From: Acidobacteriota bacterium
GTDB taxonomy: Bacteria; Acidobacteriota; Holophagae; Acanthopleuribacterales; Acanthopleuribacteraceae
Length of the DNA: 64,000 nucleotides
Assembly: GCA_020637335.1 (NCBI GenBank)
Contig: JACJWC010000017.1
Span: 13,501 to 77,500 of the forward strand
Direction of reading: 5' to 3'
In this document: positions 26,181 through 34,011 of the stretch, one piece after another
Numbering within the stretch: position 1 is the stretch's first letter
Layout: each line of letters starts with the position of its first letter
Program-made: the position numbers and the translations under genes
Notes under the pieces: model-generated
The model's input: only the letters and a program-made list of their open reading frames with translations
Databases searched by the model: none
Told to the model about the DNA's origin: nothing

Positions 26181-26468
26181 ATGTTTTGCCCGCATTGCCA
26201 TAAACTTTCGATGTCCCGCTATTTCATGCTTCAATTTTTTTCTTCATTGAGATGTGGCAATTGTAGTTCCCTACTTACTCTTGTCCCAAGATCTGATGGG
26301 TTGGCTTCAATAGTGTTAGGTGTTTGGCCACATGGCCTAATCGTGGTGTGGATCATTTCGCCTCGCTTTTGGTTGGGCTGGGTTTGCGCTGGAATTGGAT
26401 TTTTTATCTTTGGCAATAAACTTGAAATTGAGCAAGTTCTCCCCCGAATCAAAATCAAATGGCCATAG
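26181..26468 (+). CDS. Small zinc-ribbon membrane protein
   Basis: 95 residues from ATG 26181 (MFCPHCHKLSMSRYF), with AAAGG just upstream; an in-frame ATG at 26139 would add 14 residues. CPHC and CGNC form a likely zinc ribbon at the N-terminus, followed by two hydrophobic helices (about 42-60 and 64-78) and a basic tail. The pattern resembles small membrane proteins with a cytoplasmic zinc ribbon. No function is assigned. Confidence 0.5.
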   Translation: MFCPHCHKLSMSRYFMLQFFSSLRCGNCSSLLTLVPRSDGLASIVLGVWPHGLIVVWIISPRFWLGWVCAGIGFFIFGNKLEIEQVLPRIKIKWP

Positions 26469-26482
26469 AGCGGTATGAAAGT

Positions 26483-26542
26483 GGCGGATGGAAACGGCTC
26501 CACGAGATTGCGCCAAAACTTTTATCAAAGTCCGCATCCGCC
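26483..26542. repeat. Inverted repeat GGCGGATG...CATCCGCC
   Basis: Perfect 8-bp arms (26483-26490 and 26535-26542) enclose 44 nt just after the zinc-ribbon gene. No T-run follows. It could be a weak RNA structure or chance; 26469-26930 otherwise holds only the hairpins and vapB promoter listed below. Confidence 0.3.
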
Positions 26543-26730
26543 AGGGCCCGAAGGGAGCCGCACAATAGCGGCCCACAATGATGCGCGCGTTAGCGAGCCA
26601 CTGGGGGGAAGCCACGAGAAACAAAAAAGCTGCGTCAGATCGATCTCGCGGTTGCAAAATTCCCGAATCAATGGTGCGAAAACGAAGGCTGTATCAGCTT
26701 CTAAAAACGTTTGAGATCACTTAACTTGTG

Positions 26731-26831
26731 TTCAACCCCGTCGGGGTTGAACGTCGTTGCTGTCCTTAATCCCCCAGTCGGTCGCTGCGCTCCCTTACTG
26801 GGGGCCTCTATTCTTAAAACCCTTCGGGTTT
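26731..26831. repeat. Cluster of three hairpins upstream of vapBC
   Basis: TTCAACCCC-GTC-GGGGTTGAA (26731-26751), CCCCCAGT...ACTGGGGG (26771-26804) and AAACCC-TTC-GGGTTT (26817-26831) follow one another. The last is followed by GCTTTTT, so it may terminate transcription from the left. The first two look like intergenic palindromic elements. Confidence 0.5.
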
Positions 26832-26859
26832 GCTTTTTACCGTATGTTGAAAGGTTTGG

Positions 26860-26871
26860 AGGTATATACCT
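26860..26871. promoter_or_regulatory. Candidate VapB operator (12-bp palindrome)
   Basis: AGGTATATACCT is a perfect palindrome ending at the first base of the predicted -35 box of vapBC. VapB antitoxins with a swapped-hairpin domain bind short palindromes overlapping their own promoter, so this is the natural autoregulation site. Not tested. Confidence 0.5.
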
Positions 26872-26900
26872 TGATATATGCCATGGTGGGTGTTTATATT
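26871..26900 (+). promoter_or_regulatory. Predicted vapBC promoter
   Basis: TTGATA (26871-26876), 18-base spacer, TATATT (26895-26900), 28 bases before the vapB ATG. Confidence 0.4.
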
Positions 26901-26927
26901 TGTATTTGATGGATACGGAGGTCGACT

Positions 26928-27188
26928 ATGGCTCAAACGGCAAAATTGTTTATAAATGGACGAAGCCAGGCGGTTCGCTTGCCTGCGGCTTTTCGTTTTG
27001 AAGGCAGTGAAGTGTTCATTCGTCGCGACGAGGAGACGGGGGATGTCATCCTTTCTAAAAAACCAAACGATTGGGCTGGTTTTTTTGCTGTCTTGGAAAA
27101 AGCGAATTTGCCGAACGATTTCCTGGATGCCCATGATCGAGATCAAGGTGAGCAAGCACGGGACCCCTTTTCTGGTTGGCAGGAATGA
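26928..27188 (+). CDS. vapB: VapB-family antitoxin
   Basis: 86 residues. The N-terminal AbrB/SpoVT swapped-hairpin DNA-binding domain reads KLFINGRSQAVRLPAAFRF, then GSEVFIRRDEETGDVIL. The acidic C-terminal tail, FLDAHDRDQGEQARDPF, is the usual toxin-neutralising segment. CGGAGG precedes the ATG. It overlaps vapC by ATGA. The protein should bind VapC and, with it, repress the operon at the palindrome 60 bp upstream. Confidence 0.93.
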   Translation: MAQTAKLFINGRSQAVRLPAAFRFEGSEVFIRRDEETGDVILSKKPNDWAGFFAVLEKANLPNDFLDAHDRDQGEQARDPFSGWQE

Positions 27189-27580
27189 GTCTTTATCTGC
27201 TAGACACCAATACGGTCAGCCTCTTAATTCGTGGCAACGCAAATATGGCCAAGCGAATCCAATCCATTCCAATGGCCCAGTTAAGCATTTCCTCCATTAC
27301 GATGGGTGAACTCTATTTTGGATTGGCTAAACGCCCGCAGGCTGAACAGCTCCAGCGCGCAGTGATGGAATTCTTAAAAAGAGTAACAGTCTTTGCCTGG
27401 GATGAGCTGGCAGCAAAAGTATATGGGTCTCTTCGTGCGGAACTGCAAAAGACAGGCAAGGTTTTGGCACCGCTCGATATGTTGATTGCCGCCCATGCAA
27501 AAGCCCTAAACGCCATTTTGGTCAGCAACGATCAGGCGTTTAATCAGGTAGCACAATTACAGGTGGAAGACTGGAAATGA
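27185..27580 (+). CDS. vapC: VapC-family PIN-domain ribonuclease toxin
   Basis: 131 residues. The PIN-domain acidic residues are all present: D7 (YLLDTNTV), E42 (MGELYFG), D98 (APLDMLIAAHA) and D116 (SNDQAF). Such toxins cleave tRNA or rRNA in a Mg-dependent manner when free of VapB. The start is ATG 27185 in the overlap with vapB; an in-frame GTG nine bases earlier is less likely. A terminator follows 73 bp downstream. Intact, so probably functional. Confidence 0.94.
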   Translation: MSLYLLDTNTVSLLIRGNANMAKRIQSIPMAQLSISSITMGELYFGLAKRPQAEQLQRAVMEFLKRVTVFAWDELAAKVYGSLRAELQKTGKVLAPLDMLIAAHAKALNAILVSNDQAFNQVAQLQVEDWK

Positions 27581-27652
27581 TTCGAGATTGTGCTTTGGCA
27601 CATTACGAAAAGTGTTGGGGCATTAAAGGAATTAGCATTGAATTTCTCAAAG

Positions 27653-27686
27653 GGCCGGTTGACAAGTTACCGGCCGGGTTTTTTTT
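27653..27686 (+). terminator. Rho-independent terminator after vapBC
   Basis: Stem GGCCGGT / ACCGGCC (27653-27659 and 27669-27675) with a 9-base loop, then GGG and eight T (27679-27686). Confidence 0.8.
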
Positions 27687-27869
27687 CATCATACGGATGT
27701 TGCGTGTTAGTAAAACGTTCAGCTAAGGGGAAACGGCGGGTTAACGTTTTGGAGTGCGCCCAGGCCTGGGCGCTTTTGAGCCACCTTTGGCATTTTTGAC
27801 ATGCAAATTTCAATAGCAGGGCGGTTCAATAAGGGACGTTCCCGCACTCGCAAAGCATAAAAATCAGAA

Positions 27870-27940
27870 AAAAGCCTTCGTGTCCTCGCGCTTTCGTGTG
27901 AGCCAAAACCAACCCTTTGCGTTCTTTGCGCATTCTCGTG
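27870..27940. repeat. Dispersed TTCGTG-type repeat
   Basis: GCCTTCGTGTCC, CTTTCGTGTGAG and CTTTGCGTTCTTTGCGC echo the words of the tandem repeat at 9832 (reverse strand CACGAAGG, GGCGCAAAG), and related words recur at about 28090-28115 and 29872-29912. They occur only between genes. Confidence 0.5.
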
Positions 27941-27954
27941 AAAAGCCCAATCAC

Positions 27955-28069
27955 GCGCCTTCAGCGCTTCCCGTGTTTCAGGTCGCGGTCACCAGGGTTG
28001 CGCTGAAGGGATTCGTGCCTCATCCTTTCAGCTCCACCCTTCACTAATCTTTCCCAGGCCGTTGGCCTG
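27955..28069. repeat. Dispersed repeat, copy B (empty target of the group II intron)
   Basis: Uninterrupted copy of the element split at 14713-14817/17070-17082. It has the same order of blocks, and the 26-base stretch from GCTCCACCC to the insertion point is equal in length in both copies. The rest of 27690-28227 shows no gene. Confidence 0.8.
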
Positions 28070-28227
28070 CGGCATGATGTTTCAGGTGTGTGTATCAACG
28101 CTCTGTGTCTTCGTGTCTGTGCCTGTCCCGTGCTTGGTGGAATGCCAGCTGAGGGTTAGATTTGCTGGCTTGACCTGGTCTAGTCCTTGACGCACAATGG
28201 ATTTATCCCTTTCCAATTGGAGTTGCC

Positions 28228-29724
28228 GTGAATGCTCGCCTTCTTTGGCTATTGCCTTTGCTTTTGGGGTTTCACCTTCTGGCTGCGACCTACTATGTGT
28301 CCACCACGGGAAACGATGGTGCAGACGGCAGTGCGGCCACACCATGGGCCTCGCCCGGTTTTGCTTCGCGTCAATTGGTGCCCGGTGACACGCTCATAAT
28401 TCTGGGCGGAACCTACATCCTCTCCGAATACGACGCGGATATCCTGATCCCGCCTTCCGGAACGCCCGCCAATTGGATCACCATTGAAGGGGAGCCCGGC
28501 AATACGCCAGTCCTGGCCGGACGGGACAACCTCTATAGCGCCGTTCTGCTGGATGGCAAACATTATCTGCACTTTCGCAACTTGGAAATTACCCATGACG
28601 AAACGGCCATGGGTGGTGCCATCTGGTTCCGCGAAGGCATCAATATGAGCGGCGCACCCTGCTCCAACCTGATCTTTGAGGACATCAATATCCATCATCT
28701 GGACGAGTTCGGCATTGATGCGGGCGATATTGAAAACGTCCAGTTCCTGAACTGTTCTGTGACCTACTGCGGATTTGGTTCACTGGGTGGACCTGAAGGC
28801 GCGGCTGGTGGATGGCGTAATGTGACGATTTCGGGTTGCGACCTGTCTTATAGCGGCCATTATTATCAGGGCGGTGATGGCTCCGTTCGGCCTTATGACC
28901 GACCCGACGGGTTTGGCATCGAGGCCAGTATCGGACCGATTCTGATTGAGGACACCGTCTTTGCCCATAATTACGGTGACGGTTTGGATTCTAAGGCGGC
29001 CAATACCACCATTCGCCGATGCATGATGGCCAACAATTCCTGTGATGGACTCAAGCTTTGGGGCGGCGGTAGCAGAGCGGAAAACTGCCTGATCTATGGG
29101 CGCGGAGACGGCAACCCCACTCCAACCCCTTGGTCGGCGATCGTCATTGGAACCACCCAGGCCAATGCGACTTTCGAATTGGTGAACCTGACCGTGGATG
29201 ACGCGCTGGGCCAGAACTACATTATGCATGCCCAATACGATGACAATTTCCCCATCCAGTTGACCGTACAAAACTGCATTTTCCGCGGATCGGGTCCAAA
29301 CTGCCCGATCTGGTTGCGGGACACGGTGGCGGTTACCTGGTTGCATAACACGTTTTATTTTCCGCAACTGACAGATTTCCTGGAACAAGGGGGCCAATAT
29401 TGGGGGCCGGGTAACATCGCCAGTTTGGGCAGCGAGAACCAAGCTGCGGATCCGCAGTTCCTCTCGCCAGCTTGGGGCGCGGCCGGTAATTATCATGTGG
29501 CGGAGCTGAGTCCGGTCATCGATTCGGGCCTCGCTGGGGGTGCGCCAATGGACGATTTGGAGGGCCATCAACGCGATGGGCAGCCCGACCGCGGCTGCTA
29601 CGAATCGGTCGATTGCACTGCGAGTTTCCTGGCCCAACTTCTCACCAGTCTGGCCGAAGGATCCTGGCCGCTGACCCACTCTGTGCTGGACTATGTTGGT
29701 TGGCTCAATGCCTGTTCAAACTAA
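28228..29724 (+). CDS. Secreted right-handed beta-helix protein
   Basis: 498 residues from GTG 28228 (GGAG six bases upstream). The signal peptide MNARLLWLLPLLLGFHLLAA is followed by TYYVSTTGNDGADGSAATPW and the GDTLIILGGTYI motif typical of DUF1565/pectate-lyase-like beta-helices. Coils with repeated N and I ladders follow (residues about 110-400). The late DPQF, SPVIDSG, DLEGHQRDGQPDRGCYE block is the normal end of such domains, and about 38 residues with two Cys form a small C-terminal module of unknown role. Likely a cell-surface or secreted polysaccharide-binding or lyase-like protein; catalytic residues are not evident. Confidence 0.82.
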   Translation: MNARLLWLLPLLLGFHLLAATYYVSTTGNDGADGSAATPWASPGFASRQLVPGDTLIILGGTYILSEYDADILIPPSGTPANWITIEGEPGNTPVLAGRDNLYSAVLLDGKHYLHFRNLEITHDETAMGGAIWFREGINMSGAPCSNLIFEDINIHHLDEFGIDAGDIENVQFLNCSVTYCGFGSLGGPEGAAGGWRNVTISGCDLSYSGHYYQGGDGSVRPYDRPDGFGIEASIGPILIEDTVFAHNYGDGLDSKAANTTIRRCMMANNSCDGLKLWGGGSRAENCLIYGRGDGNPTPTPWSAIVIGTTQANATFELVNLTVDDALGQNYIMHAQYDDNFPIQLTVQNCIFRGSGPNCPIWLRDTVAVTWLHNTFYFPQLTDFLEQGGQYWGPGNIASLGSENQAADPQFLSPAWGAAGNYHVAELSPVIDSGLAGGAPMDDLEGHQRDGQPDRGCYESVDCTASFLAQLLTSLAEGSWPLTHSVLDYVGWLNACSN

Positions 29725-30061
29725 AGTAATTCACGGTTTTTGCCTTTCCACAAACCCCCGTGCCCGGCCGCTTTTTTGCGGCCTTGAAATACTTCACCAT
29801 TCCAATCTTTTTTTTCGTTACAGTTCAAAACGGACTTGGCTATAACAAAGCGTCAAACTGGATAATATCTTCGTGATTTCGTGTCTTCGTGTGGGTTTAT
29901 CCACCTTGCTCTTTGTGTGCAGTGCAAATGCTTGTGAATGTCTCCATCGTAGTTAAAACCTTTTGGGTTGGCTTTTTTTTGGGGCAGCGGTTGGCTGATG
30001 GGGTGTGGATCTGCGAGAATGTGGGCAGATTCCTTGAACGATTCGGATTGTGGGGCTTGGC
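29725..30061. other. Intergenic region with hairpin and TTCGTG repeat
   Basis: Holds a perfect hairpin GGCCGC-TTTTTT-GCGGCC (29766-29783), unusual in carrying the T-run in the loop, and a CGTGATTTCGTGTCTTCGTGTG repeat at about 29871-29892. No gene is visible; the short frame at 29889 runs through repeat sequence. Confidence 0.5.
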
Positions 30062-32353
30062 ATGCATGTGCGTAAGTTTGGGACCGGACCCGTCTTTTTA
30101 ACCGCGATCGCGACCATTCTCGGTGCGGTCATGTTCCTGCGCTTTGGATATGCGGTCGCTCACGTTGGCGTGCTGGGCGTAGTCGGTATTATTTTGCTCG
30201 GTCACATGGTCACGATTCCGACCGCCATGGCCATTGCCGAAATTGCTACGAACCAGAAGGTTGAAGGCGGCGGTGAGTACTACATCATTTCGCGCTCTTT
30301 TGGGTTGACTGTTGGCGGGGCGATTGGTTTGGCCCTGTTCATGTCGCAAGCCATTTCCGCTTCGTTCTACATCATCGCTTTTGCCGAGAGTTTTACCCCG
30401 GTCATCCATTGGCTGCAGGATGCTTATGGCATAACCATTAGCGATAAACGCATCATCAGTGTTCCTGCCACTCTTGGCTTATCCGTGCTCATGCTAACCA
30501 AGGGCGCCAATATGGGCATGAAGGTCCTTTACGGTGTGGTTGCTGTATTGGGCATTTCGATTCTGTGTTTTTTCCTGGGCAATCCTTTGACCGAAACGCC
30601 TCGGGACATGGAGTACATCACTCGGACCGTGGCCAACCCCGATCCGTTCTTCTATGTATTTGCTATATGTTTTCCCGCTTTTACAGGCATGACAGCGGGT
30701 GTTGGGTTGAGCGGCGATTTAAAGCGGCCCAAGAAATCCATCCCACTAGGAACGCTCTCGGCCACCTTGTGCGGCATGGTGATTTACCTGTTGCTGGCCT
30801 TCAAATTGGGCTATTGCGCTGAACCCGATGCGTTGGCGGGCGATCAACTCATCATGTCGCGTATTTCGGTCTGGGGTCCAATCATCCCAATTGGTTTGGC
30901 CTGTGCCACGTTCAGTTCTGCTGTTGGGTCCATTATGGTCGCGCCGCGCACCTTACAGGCGATTGGTTCGGACGAGCTGCTGTCGCCGGGTGTGAACCGT
31001 TGGTTGAGTGCGGGTCGCGGCGCGAGTTCGGAACCGTTTAACGCTTCGGTGGTGGCCTGTTTGATCGCTTTGGTTTTTGTCGCGGCGGGCGATGTGAACT
31101 CGGTCGCTGAGATTATTTCCATGTTCTTTATGCTGACCTACGGCTCGATTTGTTTGATTAGTTTTTTAGAACATTTCGCCGCAGACCCGTCCTACCGGCC
31201 AACCTTTAACTCGCGTTGGTACATCTCACTGCTCGGAGCCCTGGCCTGTTTCTGGTTGATGTTCAAGATGAACGGTTTGTATGCCTTTTTCTCGCTCGTC
31301 ATCATGGTAGGCATTTACCTGTTGATCAGCTTCACCAACCCGGAAAAAGCCGGGATGGCCGCCATTTTCCAGGGTGTTATCTTTCAGCTGAGCCGTAAAT
31401 TGCAGATTTTCCTGCAGAACGCGCAACATGGGCCGGGTGAGCTGAATTGGCGACCTTCGGTGGTGTGCATCTCAGAAAATACATTTAAACGGACCTCGGC
31501 CATGGAGATCCTGCGCTGGATGTCGCATCACTACGGGTTTGGCACGTATATCCATTTCCATCGCGGTTACCTCTCGAAGGCGACCAAAGCCGAAGCGGAT
31601 GCTTTGATGGAACGTCTGATTCGCCTGGCCCGGGCGGGGCACAGTCGCGTCTTTGTCGATACGATGGTCAGTCCCAGTGAAACCTCGGCGATTTCTCAAG
31701 TGATTCAGCTTCCCGGTGTTTCGGGTCATGAGAATAATGGATTGCTGCTCGAGTTCAGTAAGGTCCATCCTGAAGACCTGGATACGGTCGTTTCCAATGC
31801 GCCGTTGATTGTGGCCAACCAACTGGATTTGTACGTGTTGGGCAGTTCTGAACGCAAGTTTGGTTACCACCGCGAGATTCACATTTGGATTACCCGCCAG
31901 GACGAGGAAAACGCCAACTTGATGATTCTTTTGGGTTATATCCTTCTGGGTGATCCGGAATGGTCGCATGGGATGGTTAAGATTTTTGCGACATATCCGG
32001 AATCGCGTTTAGGTGAGGAAGAGTCTCGGCTGCGCAAGCAGATCCGGGCCGGTCGTTTGCCAATTTCCCAACACAATATCCGCATGATTGCCCAAACCGA
32101 ACAGACCGATATTCGCGACCTGGTCAATCACCACTCCCAGGATGCGGATTTAGTGATTCTAGGCTTCCGCTACGAACTGCTGAAACATGTCGGCAAGGAA
32201 CTGTTCCTGGGTTTTGACGAAGTTGGGGACATTCTGTTTGTGCGGGCCAGTGGCCAGAAAATGCTGGCCACGGAGAAGGAAATGGGCGAGTTGACCCAAA
32301 CCTTGGGTGAGGAGGAATTGGTCCGCGCGCTAGACGAAGGCAAACCTACTTGA
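30062..32353 (+). CDS. Cation-chloride cotransporter-like permease (APC/SLC12 type)
   Basis: 763 residues. Helix 1 has the family motif KFGTGPVFLTAIATILGAVMFLR; about 12 membrane helices run to residue 450, followed by a roughly 310-residue cytoplasmic domain (RPSVVCISENTFKRTSAMEIL, then HFHRGYLS, then ADLVILGFRYELLKHVG) like the C-terminal domain of Na-K-Cl cotransporters. Bacterial members are of uncertain ion specificity. I choose ATG 30062 with GGGG seven bases upstream over GTG 30050. Its end overlaps the convergent HerA-like gene by 8 bp. Confidence 0.82.
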   Translation: MHVRKFGTGPVFLTAIATILGAVMFLRFGYAVAHVGVLGVVGIILLGHMVTIPTAMAIAEIATNQKVEGGGEYYIISRSFGLTVGGAIGLALFMSQAISASFYIIAFAESFTPVIHWLQDAYGITISDKRIISVPATLGLSVLMLTKGANMGMKVLYGVVAVLGISILCFFLGNPLTETPRDMEYITRTVANPDPFFYVFAICFPAFTGMTAGVGLSGDLKRPKKSIPLGTLSATLCGMVIYLLLAFKLGYCAEPDALAGDQLIMSRISVWGPIIPIGLACATFSSAVGSIMVAPRTLQAIGSDELLSPGVNRWLSAGRGASSEPFNASVVACLIALVFVAAGDVNSVAEIISMFFMLTYGSICLISFLEHFAADPSYRPTFNSRWYISLLGALACFWLMFKMNGLYAFFSLVIMVGIYLLISFTNPEKAGMAAIFQGVIFQLSRKLQIFLQNAQHGPGELNWRPSVVCISENTFKRTSAMEILRWMSHHYGFGTYIHFHRGYLSKATKAEADALMERLIRLARAGHSRVFVDTMVSPSETSAISQVIQLPGVSGHENNGLLLEFSKVHPEDLDTVVSNAPLIVANQLDLYVLGSSERKFGYHREIHIWITRQDEENANLMILLGYILLGDPEWSHGMVKIFATYPESRLGEEESRLRKQIRAGRLPISQHNIRMIAQTEQTDIRDLVNHHSQDADLVILGFRYELLKHVGKELFLGFDEVGDILFVRASGQKMLATEKEMGELTQTLGEEELVRALDEGKPT

Positions 32354-33896
32354 GCAGGCTGCCCAATAAACCGCGAAACACTTTGCGGCCAACCTGACTG
32401 CCAAAGGATCGGGCGGCACTTTTGAAGAAGGCTTCGGTTACCGATTGACCGCCCGAACGGCTCGTACGGGTTGTGCGTTCGGTGCGCGTGGATCGTTCCG
32501 GTTCGCGTCGAGTCCGGCTCGTTTCGCGTTCTGCAGGACGGCTTGACGCGCGGCTGGTGCGGGCCTCGCGTTCTTCGGCTTGTGCGCGTTTGGCGGCTTC
32601 GGCTTCGGCCTCCGCCTGTTCAGCGCGTTTGGTCAGTTCTTCGTAGGCGGAATGGCGGTCCAACATTTGATCGTAGCGTCCGGCGAGAGGAGAGCCGGCA
32701 ATTAGCTTTTTAACTGCATCAGGTGGAATCGGGCCAATTTGACTCTGAGGCGGGCGAATCAAAACCCGTTCGACTGGCGTAGGTGCGCCTTTTTCGTCCA
32801 ACATGGAAACCAAAGCTTCGCCGATACCCAGTTGGGTAATGACTTCTTCCGTGTTGAGTTTGGGGTTGGGCCGGAAGGTGCGGGCTGCTGTTTTTATGGC
32901 TTGTTGGTCGCGCGGGGTAAATGCGCGCAGGGCGTGTTGGATGCGCAGGCCCAATTGGCCCAAGACCTCGTCGGGTACATCATCGGGGTTCTGCGAAATG
33001 AAATAAACACCGACCCCCTTGGATCGGATCAGGCGCACGACCTGTTCAATTTTGTCGACGACGGATTTGGGCGTCTCATCGAAGAGCAAATGCGCTTCAT
33101 CAAAGAAAAAAACCAATTTCGGTTTTTCGGGATCGCCGATTTCGGGCAGGGTTTCAAACAGTTCGGAGAGCAGCCAGAGCAGGAAGGAGGCGTAAAGGCG
33201 CGGTGATTTGGAGAAGAGGATGTTAGCGTTGAGGATGCTGATCACGCCACGTCCACCAAAATCGGTGTGCATCAGGTCATCCAACTTGAGGGCGGGTTCG
33301 GCAAAAAAATGTTCGGCGCCTTGCTCTTCGAGTACCAGTAATTTCCGTTGGATGGCGCCTACGGTGGTGCGTGAAATGTTGCCATAACGCGCAGAGAGTG
33401 CTTTGGCTTCTTCGGCCATCCAGGCCAGAAGGGCTTGGAGGTCTTTGAGGTCGAGTAGGAGTAACCCTTCTTCATCCGAAATTTTAAAGGCCGAATACAG
33501 AACCCCTTCCTGCACGTCGTTCAGGCCGAGCATATTGGCCAAAAGCAGCGGCCCAATTTCGGAAAGGGTGGTGCGAACGGGATGTCCAATAGTCGCATGT
33601 AAATCCCAGAATAAACAGGGGTTCCCTTGGGGTTGGAACTGGGTTAGCCCAATTTTGGCCAAGCGTTTCTCAATTTTTTCGTTGGGCTGAATAGCTTGTG
33701 CCAGGCCACTGAGATCGCCTTTGACATCGGCCAGGAAGACGGGCACACCAGCCTGGGAAAAGCTTTCGGCCAGGACTTGAAGGGTGACGGTTTTACCGGT
33801 GCCGGTTGCCCCTGCGATGAGGCCGTGCCGGTTGGCCATTTTGAGTAACGCTTCACAGAGCCCCGATTCGGAGCCGCCAATTACCAAATTCTGCAT
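32346..33896 (-). CDS. HerA-like P-loop ATPase (DUF853/YjgR type)
   Basis: 516 residues. Walker A is GATGTGKT at about 30-37, followed by FLADVKGDLSGLA; Walker B is KLVFFFDEAHLLFDE with acidic catalytic residues; and VYFISQNPDDVPDEVLGQLG is a conserved sensor segment. This is the YjgR/DUF853 branch of the HerA/FtsK superfamily; the cellular role is unclear. Residues about 425-490 are a charged, low-complexity linker rich in Glu, Ala, Arg, Ser and Thr, followed by a conserved C-terminal amphipathic end (SFGSQVGRKVFRGLLGSLL). CGGAGGAAATC fixes the start. Confidence 0.9.
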   Translation of the reverse strand: MQNLVIGGSESGLCEALLKMANRHGLIAGATGTGKTVTLQVLAESFSQAGVPVFLADVKGDLSGLAQAIQPNEKIEKRLAKIGLTQFQPQGNPCLFWDLHATIGHPVRTTLSEIGPLLLANMLGLNDVQEGVLYSAFKISDEEGLLLLDLKDLQALLAWMAEEAKALSARYGNISRTTVGAIQRKLLVLEEQGAEHFFAEPALKLDDLMHTDFGGRGVISILNANILFSKSPRLYASFLLWLLSELFETLPEIGDPEKPKLVFFFDEAHLLFDETPKSVVDKIEQVVRLIRSKGVGVYFISQNPDDVPDEVLGQLGLRIQHALRAFTPRDQQAIKTAARTFRPNPKLNTEEVITQLGIGEALVSMLDEKGAPTPVERVLIRPPQSQIGPIPPDAVKKLIAGSPLAGRYDQMLDRHSAYEELTKRAEQAEAEAEAAKRAQAEEREARTSRASSRPAERETSRTRREPERSTRTERTTRTSRSGGQSVTEAFFKSAARSFGSQVGRKVFRGLLGSLLK

Positions 33897-34011
33897 GATT
33901 TCCTCCGTTGCCTATTCTAACCTGGGTCAGATCCCGACCCGTTTGTGTAAAATGGAATTGAGAATTTTCGAATATTTCCGATAGGGATGGTATCCCCTTT
34001 TTGAGGTTGCA

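Noticed and set aside
29766..29783. Terminator for the beta-helix gene
   Set aside because: The T-run is inside the hairpin loop and none follows the stem, so it is not a canonical terminator.
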